Shown: positions 32,716-37,572 of the stretch, one piece after another | How the letters are laid out: each line of letters opens with the position of its first letter | How positions within the stretch are numbered: position 1 is the first letter of the stretch | Origin: Sutterella sp. | GTDB taxonomy: Bacteria > Pseudomonadota > Gammaproteobacteria > Burkholderiales > Burkholderiaceae_F | Length of the DNA: 37,572 nucleotides | NCBI GenBank assembly: GCA_017936545.1 | Contig: JAGBFJ010000096.1 | Coordinates: 1 to 37,572, forward strand | Direction: 5' to 3' | Program-made: the position numbers and the translations under genes | Notes under the pieces: generated by a model | What the model saw: only the letters and a program-made list of their open reading frames with translations | Databases searched by the model: none | Told to the model about the DNA's origin: nothing

Positions 32716-34050
32716 TCAGCCGAAGAGGCCCTGATAGACCGCGACGAGTACGAGAAGCGGCGCCAGGAAGGCGAGCGACGTATGGATGAACATGAGCTTG
32801 TGCTCGGACTGGCGGGCCGGCGTCGAGAGCTGCTCGCGGATCTTCGGCCAGGCGACCCAGGCGGCGAGCACGGCGACGGCGAGACCGCCGAAGGGCATCA
32901 GGAAGTTGGTGCAGACGTAGTCGAGCAGATCGAAGAATGAACGGCCGCCGACCGTGAAGCCCGACCACGGGCCGAAGGAGAGCGCCGAGACGCTGCCGAG
33001 GAAAAAGAGCGTGATCCAGCTGATCCCGACGGAAAGACGCCGGGAGAGATGCCATTCGTTCTGCATGAAGGCGGCGACCACTTCGAGCAGGGAGACCGCG
33101 CTCGTGAGCGCTGCGACGAGAAGGCAGACGTAGAAGAAGAGCGCGAAGACGTCGCCGAGCGGCACCTGCGAGAAGATCATCGGAACCGTGATGAAGACCA
33201 GGCCCGGACCGGCGTTCGGTTCAAGACCGAAGGAGAAGACGGCCGGCATGATCATGAGACCGGCCAGAAGCGCGGCCTGAATGGCGAGAACCGCAATCCA
33301 GATGCTGGCGTTCGGAATGCTCGTCTTGTCGGAGAGGTACGAGCCGTAGGTGACCAGAATGCCCGCGCCCACGGAGAGCGAGAAGAAGGTGAAGCCCATG
33401 GCGTTGAGAACAGAGCTGCTCGTGAGACTGTCCCAGCGGAAGCGGAAGAGATACTCCACGCCGGCCCAGGCGCCCGGCAGCGTGAGACCGCGCACGATGA
33501 TGGCGAGCATCAGAATGAAGAGCGCCGGCATCAGATACTTGGAAATGCGTTCGATGCCGCTTTCCACGCCGCAGATCACGACGGCGCAGGTGAGCGACAG
33601 GAAGACAAGATGCCAGGCGACATTGGCGGTGCCGCTTGAAACGAGCGCGCCGAAGTTGTCCTTCAGAATCTGCGGGTCGGAGATCGTCACCGCGCCGCGG
33701 ACGGCGTCCCACAGATAGGCGACGCACCAGCCGCCCACGACGGAGTAGTAGGACAGAATCACGAAGGCCGTGAGAACGCCGACCGCGCCCATGATGCCGA
33801 ACCAGGGACCGCCCACGCGGCGCATGGCGGAGACGACCGAACCGCGTCCGCGGCGTCCGACGGCCACTTCGGCCATGACGAGCGCCACGCCGATCGTGAA
33901 GGTGAAGAAGATGTACGGGATGATGAAGGCCGCGCCGCCGTTAACGCCCGCCCAGAAGGGGAATTTCCAGATGGCGCCCAATCCGATGGCCGAGCCTGCG
34001 CTCGCCAGAATAAAACCGACTCTGGAGCTCCACTGAGAGTTATTGGACAT
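32716..34050 (-). CDS. NSS-family sodium-dependent amino acid transporter, copy 4
   Basis: This 444-residue paralogue is the most divergent of the four: its first helix reads IGLGAIWKFPFWAGVNGGAA and the later helix LDYVCTNFLMP. The sixth helix is FFSLSVGAGILVTYGSYLS. The frame stays open upstream to 34347 but that part has no NSS similarity; ATG at 34050 with AGGA five bases before it is the real start. The downstream gap to copy 3 (32540-32715) contains a GC-rich inverted repeat (GGAGACC/GGTCTC) but no T-run. Substrate is unknown. Confidence 0.92.
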   Translation of the reverse strand: MSNNSQWSSRVGFILASAGSAIGLGAIWKFPFWAGVNGGAAFIIPYIFFTFTIGVALVMAEVAVGRRGRGSVVSAMRRVGGPWFGIMGAVGVLTAFVILSYYSVVGGWCVAYLWDAVRGAVTISDPQILKDNFGALVSSGTANVAWHLVFLSLTCAVVICGVESGIERISKYLMPALFILMLAIIVRGLTLPGAWAGVEYLFRFRWDSLTSSSVLNAMGFTFFSLSVGAGILVTYGSYLSDKTSIPNASIWIAVLAIQAALLAGLMIMPAVFSFGLEPNAGPGLVFITVPMIFSQVPLGDVFALFFYVCLLVAALTSAVSLLEVVAAFMQNEWHLSRRLSVGISWITLFFLGSVSALSFGPWSGFTVGGRSFFDLLDYVCTNFLMPFGGLAVAVLAAWVAWPKIREQLSTPARQSEHKLMFIHTSLAFLAPLLVLVAVYQGLFG

Positions 34051-34367
34051 GGTTCCTGTGCCTGAAAGCAGTTCAGAATGCCAAACGAGACGCCGGCGAT
34101 CTGCAAAGACGGCGGGTTCGCTTTGACTTAAATTAAAGCTGATTGTAACGAGAATGGTCTGAAGGCGTCGGAATGTTGCAGAGGCGGCGTGCGCTGAATG
34201 GCGCCGATTGGATGCAGAGCGGTTTGTCTGAGCGGTTGCCCGTAGGGAGTTCCCCGCGGAGCGGATCATCCGAAGGACAAATTGTTTCAGTCGGGTGACA
34301 GAGCTTGACGTCGGGAGAGGCCCATAATGGTTGCATGGCAAACCCATTTAAATACAGGAGGAGGACG
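34051..34367. other. Divergent intergenic region between NSS copy 4 and the SIMPL gene
   Basis: No gene is supported. It is AT-richer around 34125-34150. A minus-strand TACAAT at 34147-34142 could be a -10 for copy 4. For the plus strand, TTGACG at 34305 and CATAAT at 34323 are too close (12 bases) to be a standard pair. A strong ribosome binding site, AGGAGGAGG, ends the region. Confidence 0.4.
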
Positions 34368-35096
34368 ATGAAGAAGGAATTGACGGCCGGTCTGGTGTGT
34401 GCGGCGATGGCCGGCGGCGCAATGGCGTTTCCCGCGGCGGCCGACGAAGGCGTGACGGTTCAGATTCAGGGAGAGGCGAGCCTCACCGTTCCCAACGACG
34501 AGGCGCTGGTGACGTTTTCGGTCGAGGCGCAGCGCCCGAAGGCTTCCGAAGCTTCCGACGCCGTGCTGAAGCAGGGCAATCTCGCGTCCGAGGCGCTGAA
34601 GCGCTTCGGAGGAAAGATTACCGTGGAAACGAATGATCTCTCCACCTGGCCGGTCTATGCGAAGGCCAAGGAAGGCGAGGTACCTGTGCCGGGCGCATGG
34701 GGCGCCCGCGAGACGATCCGCGTGACGGTCAGGGACGTGACGGCCGTGTCGGACGTGATGGCCGCGGCAGCCGAACATATGAACTACGACGGCATTACCT
34801 TCCGCGTTTCGAAGAAGGCTCGGCTCGAGCAGAACGAGGCGCTGATCCGAGCCGCCATGGCTGATGCGTCGCGCAAGGCCGAAGTCGTCGCGGAAAGCTT
34901 CGGACTCACGGCCAACAATGTGCGCATCCAGTCGGTCAATGTCGGTCAGCGCTCCGGCGGCAGCGTGCGCTACTACGCGGCGCCCGCCATGAAGTCGGCG
35001 GACATGGTGAACGCCGCGCGCGTCTCTCCGCAGATGAGCGCCGGCACGACCGACGTGTCGCTCTACGTCACCGTGCAGGCTAAGATCGTCCGCTGA
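34368..35096 (+). CDS. SIMPL-domain (DUF541/YggE-like) periplasmic protein
   Basis: This 242-residue protein has a signal peptide (MKKELTAGLVCAAMAGGAMA, cleaved near residue 20 to 25) and a SIMPL domain. VTVQIQGEASLTVPNDEALVTFSVEAQ opens the domain. The mid-domain contains ETIRVTVRDVTAVSDVM, and ALIRAAMADASRKAEVVAESFGL is the typical helix. YggE-like proteins are periplasmic or outer-membrane associated and linked to oxidative-stress protection, with no known enzymatic activity. ATG at 34368 has an excellent ribosome binding site at 34356-34364. It is transcribed alone, with a terminator right after it. Confidence 0.9.
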   Translation: MKKELTAGLVCAAMAGGAMAFPAAADEGVTVQIQGEASLTVPNDEALVTFSVEAQRPKASEASDAVLKQGNLASEALKRFGGKITVETNDLSTWPVYAKAKEGEVPVPGAWGARETIRVTVRDVTAVSDVMAAAAEHMNYDGITFRVSKKARLEQNEALIRAAMADASRKAEVVAESFGLTANNVRIQSVNVGQRSGGSVRYYAAPAMKSADMVNAARVSPQMSAGTTDVSLYVTVQAKIVR

Positions 35097-35119
35097 GCAT
35101 CATCGTCTGCGGACAAAGA

Positions 35120-35154
35120 CGGGCGTCTTCTTTCGGAAGGCGCCCGATATTTAT
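35120..35154 (+). terminator. Terminator of the SIMPL gene
   Basis: CGGGCGTCTTC (35120-35130) and GGAAGGCGCCCG (35135-35146) pair with one wobble, followed by ATATTTAT. Confidence 0.75.
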
Positions 35155-35226
35155 CCTGTCCGTCTCAACGGGAGCGTCGGATTTTTATTACAATGACTCG
35201 TTTCCTGATGCTCTTCGGAGAAAGTT

Positions 35227-35874
35227 TTGAATCCGCGCATTTACCCGCATCCCTTCTTCGCCCGCGAAGGCTGGCCCATCATCGGCGGCGCCGCTGCCGT
35301 GACGGTTCTTCTCTGGCTCTTCGGCTGGTCGTTCCTCGCGTTTCTCGCGCTCATCGTGACGCTCTTCTGCGCGCAGTTCTTCCGCGATCCCGCCCGCGAA
35401 CTGCCGAGCGATCCTCGTGCCGTGGTGAGTCCCGTCGACGGCCGCGTCTGCAAGGTTCAGAAGGCGAACGATCCGCTTACCGGTGCCGAATGCACGATGG
35501 TCTCGATCTTCATGAACGTCTTCAACGTGCACAGCCAGAAGGCGCCCGTCGCCGGCACGGTTGAAGAGATCGTCTATACGCCGGGTCTCTTTGTGAACGC
35601 CGACCTCGACAAGGCCTCCACCGACAACGAACGCAATGCCGTGCGCGTCACCACCGAAGACGGCCGTAGCGTGACCTTCGTTCAGGTGGCCGGTCTCGTG
35701 GCCCGCCGCATCCTCTGCTACGCGAAGATCGGTCAGCGTCTCGAACGCGGCGAACGCTATGGCTTCATTCGCTTCGGCTCGCGCGTCGACGTGTATCTGC
35801 CGCCCGAAGCCGAAATCACCGTGTCGATCGGCGACAAGGTGACCGGCGTGATGTCGACCATCGCCCGGCTCTGA
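35227..35874 (+). CDS. psd: Phosphatidylserine decarboxylase proenzyme, short form
   Basis: This 215-residue protein is the short (archaetidylserine-decarboxylase-like) form common in many betaproteobacteria. [19 protein letters not shown] and two membrane-anchoring hydrophobic stretches open it. [24 protein letters not shown] and the self-cleavage motif [11 protein letters not shown] follow. There the Gly-Ser bond near residue 183 is cut to create the pyruvoyl cofactor on the alpha chain. It converts phosphatidylserine to phosphatidylethanolamine at the inner membrane. The start is TTG at 35227, supported by GGAG six bases before it; no ATG is available. TACAAT at 35189-35194 may be the -10 box. 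A phosphatidylserine synthase gene, often the neighbour, is absent here. Confidence 0.93.
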   Translation: MNPRIYPHPFFAREGWPIIGGAAAVTVLLWLFGWSFLAFLALIVTLFCAQFFRDPARELPSDPRAVVSPVDGRVCKVQKANDPLTGAECTMVSIFMNVFNVHSQKAPVAGTVEEIVYTPGLFVNADLDKASTDNERNAVRVTTEDGRSVTFVQVAGLVARRILCYAKIGQRLERGERYGFIRFGSRVDVYLPPEAEITVSIGDKVTGVMSTIARL

Positions 35875-35895
35875 GTCCGGACAGTCCCGTTTCCG

Positions 35896-35936
35896 AAAAA
35901 AGCCTTTGCAGCCTTTCCGGCCGCGCAGGCTTTTTT
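35896..35936 (+). terminator. Terminator of psd
   Basis: AAAAAAGCCT (35896-35905) pairs with AGGCTTTTTT (35927-35936), with a partial inner stem GGCC/GGCC-like segment between. The final T-run is six bases. Confidence 0.85.
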
Positions 35937-35977
35937 GGGGGTGTATAGGCAATTGCTCATGCGTTGGGGGAAACTAA

Positions 35978-36003
35978 CAGAGCCGTCAGTCAGAGCGGCT
36001 CTG
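35978..36003. terminator. Hairpin at the island junction
   Basis: CAGAGCCG (35978-35985) pairs with CGGCTCTG (35996-36003) around ten bases. For the minus-strand gene ending at 36059 it could act as a terminator (followed by TTAGTTT), though it is weak in T. Confidence 0.45.
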
Positions 36004-36058
36004 CGGTAGGTGGAAAGAGCAGGTCGAAAGAAGAGATGTCTTAACGCGATTTTCCAAT

Positions 36059-37504
36059 TTACCACTTTGGCATTTTGAAGAGCCGACCTGTATCGTCTCT
36101 GTCGTGCAACCTCAGGATAATCTCATCAGAGTGAAAAAATGTGCTCTTCATCCCGGCGGGCAAATCGGCATCGATTGCTGTCACAATCGGCTGCAGACCC
36201 ATGGAGGCATAACGTCTGATGACTTCGAGCAACTTCTGTTTCTTGCGATCATCCCATGTTTCAAAAACGCCGTCGTGGAACACGAACATAGGGAATTGAT
36301 CTTTGATATGCGCTCGGAGAACGGCGAGATCGAATGCTACGCACAATAGGCGTCCATAAGAATGCCCGTCGCCTGCACTTGTCATCTTGCCATCTTCATC
36401 GACAATATTGACATCGAAGTCCAGACTTCCGTCATTGGCGGGACTGACCGTAAGCAGAGCCTTTTGGTCAATGACGGTTTCGACGATCTCGTTAAAGAAT
36501 AGTCTTATCTCAGAGAGCCGGCTTCCCTTATCCGTGCTTTGAGCCTCAAGATTTTCCTCTATCTTTATACGAATATTCTTATCTTCATCCGTCAAAGCCC
36601 TAATTTGAGCACGAATATCCTGAAGATTTTTTAAGTTCTTCTGCTTTTCTTTTAATAGTTCAACGCTCGCCCGAAGTTCGCTCATCTCTCCCGATAGCAT
36701 CTTATATTTTTCAAAGACGTCGGATGACTTGATGAATTCCAAAGTCTTAACTCGCTTTATACCGAGATCGTCAATTTCCTGGTTAAGGCGATCAAGCTCA
36801 CTCTTCTTGTTGCTAAGATCGATCTTTAAGTATTTCTCACGTTCCAGAGATATATCCTTGTTAAAAGAAATTAAATCTTCGAAATCTTTTTTAATTTGAC
36901 CTGCGAACAGAATCTGCATCTCGTTAAAGACCTGTTCGGCCGAGGGAAGATCAAAGGAGAAGTTGCCTTGAGCAAGCGACATCTCAATTTGTTTGATCGT
37001 TTTGGTCAGTCGGTATCGCTGAACATTTGCAGCGGCTATGGATGCATCGAGATCATTGACGGCTTTGTCCGTTTTCTCCAAGTCCTGCCTTCGGAAGTCA
37101 AACGCATCAAGCAGGGCTTGCTTTCGATCAGCTTCATTGGATTTGAGAAGAAGCAATCCTTCAATCGTGCTTAGATCCTCGACTTTATCGGTAAATTCGG
37201 TGCGAATCAGCTTTTCTTTTTCTTTCAGTTTGGCAAGTGCATCCTTTTTTTCATACAGTTTTTGCATCAGCTCCGAGTCGAGCCCTAGCAGAAAAGCCAG
37301 AAACGGTTTCCACTGTGAAGGCTTGAAACCAGACTTCTTCAGATGAAAAACGTCTTTGTAGCCGCCTTGAGAACGGAGCAGGTAACTGAGAACCTGGCGG
37401 AAAGACCAGTTGCTCAGACCCTGCCAGTCAACCCAAACTCCCGGGAACTTCCAAAATTCTTCAATAAAAATCAGGCTTTGGCCTGATTTTTTGTGGTATA
37501 TGTG
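36059..37504 (-). pseudogene. 5'-truncated DUF2326 (ABC-3C-like) ATPase
   Basis: The C-terminal half of an SMC/RecN-like ATPase is visible: a long coiled coil (up to about 220 residues from MQKLYEKKDALAK), then the head with a signature-like SYGRLLCVAFDLAVLRAH and a Walker-B-like MFVFHDGVFETWDDR. That pattern is DUF2326, found in ABC-3C-type phage-defence or conflict systems. The frame has a methionine at 37267, but clearly coding sequence continues upstream (WVDWQGLSNWSFRQVLSYLL and onward to about 37460) until a stop at 37505-37507 with no start codon. No Walker A is present, so the N-terminal part is missing. GC content is visibly lower than in the genes to the left. It is probably a remnant; an unseen start or an intact copy elsewhere cannot be excluded. 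Confidence 0.72.
37466..37492. terminator. Bidirectional hairpin at the truncated end
   Basis: AAAAATCAGGC (37466-37476) pairs with GCCTGATTTTTT (37481-37492) around TTTG. It has T-runs in both directions and lies inside the 5' end of the truncated frame. Confidence 0.75.
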
Positions 37505-37511
37505 TTATAAT
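37503..37511 (+). promoter_or_regulatory. Extended -10 promoter facing out of the window
   Basis: TGT followed by TATAAT (37506-37511) is a consensus extended -10 element. No -35 is required for such promoters and none is obvious. Downstream GTATAC and the GTGT/ACAC arms (37502 and 37524 region) may be an operator. It would drive the gene starting at 37549. Confidence 0.65.
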
Positions 37512-37548
37512 ATGTATACGTTACACAAGCTATTTTTGTTGCAAAGAA

Positions 37549-37572
37549 ATGTCACCTACCGACGACGATAAG
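37549..37572 (+). CDS. Start of an unidentified gene, cut by the window end
   Basis: ATG at 37549 opens the frame MSPTDDDK, which continues beyond the window. AAAGAA just upstream is a modest ribosome binding site and the extended -10 lies 38 bases before. Eight residues are too few to name a family. Its position next to a defence remnant makes an antitoxin or regulator possible, but this is speculation. Confidence 0.4.

Noticed and set aside
1-37572. tRNA, rRNA, CRISPR array, IS element or transposase gene
   Set aside because: None was seen by reading: no T-loop-like motif in a clover-leaf context, no regularly spaced long repeats and no transposase or integrase frame.

Overview
The window is a GC-rich proteobacterial chromosome segment. 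It is most consistent with a betaproteobacterium of the Sutterellaceae type (Sutterella, Parasutterella and relatives), as found in animal guts. Three things suggest this. One is a giant autotransporter whose N-terminus resembles an extended signal peptide. Another is the run of amino-acid, dipeptide-product and nucleoside uptake genes with little sugar metabolism. The third is the short form of phosphatidylserine decarboxylase. The lineage is inferred from gene style; no rRNA is present to confirm it.

Layout. Positions 244-5121 hold a nucleoside-type ABC importer: a two-domain ATPase, two permeases and a BMP-family lipoprotein. Next come a CPA2 cation:proton antiporter with an unusual repetitive tail, overlapped by rmuC (5305-8908), and a small entericidin-like lipoprotein (9019). 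A MarR regulator and a cupin gene (9293-10166) each have a copy of the same palindromic operator in front. On the minus strand follow a GNAT acetyltransferase and an M20 amidohydrolase (one operon), an AGCS sodium:alanine symporter, a PIN-domain protein and malate dehydrogenase. A 34-residue membrane protein lies on the plus strand between the last groups. On the plus strand again are an nfsB-type nitroreductase, a periplasmic protein with an internal duplication, a DinG/YoaA-family Fe-S helicase, and a 1723-residue autotransporter (20412-25583). The autotransporter is preceded by direct repeats of 22-bp period and followed by a large folded palindromic element.

From 25803 to 34050 everything is on the minus strand. 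It consists of four tandem neurotransmitter:sodium symporter (NSS) paralogues. Two of them are packed with a small membrane protein, a flavodoxin-ferredoxin fusion (EFR1-like) and an RlmD/TrmA-family rRNA methyltransferase. The plus strand then carries a SIMPL-domain periplasmic protein and psd.

After the psd terminator the base composition drops and the last 1.6 kb looks like foreign DNA. It holds a 5'-truncated DUF2326 (ABC-3C-like conflict-system) ATPase on the minus strand. Beyond it are a bidirectional hairpin, a strong extended -10 promoter and the first codons of a gene that leaves the window on the plus strand.

Functionally the segment is mainly about scavenging: nucleosides by ABC import, amino acids by one AGCS and four NSS carriers, and N-acyl amino acids by the M20 hydrolase. 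Envelope functions (autotransporter, lipoproteins, psd, SIMPL, antiporter) and DNA maintenance (RmuC, DinG) complete it. No tRNA, rRNA, CRISPR array or transposase gene was seen.
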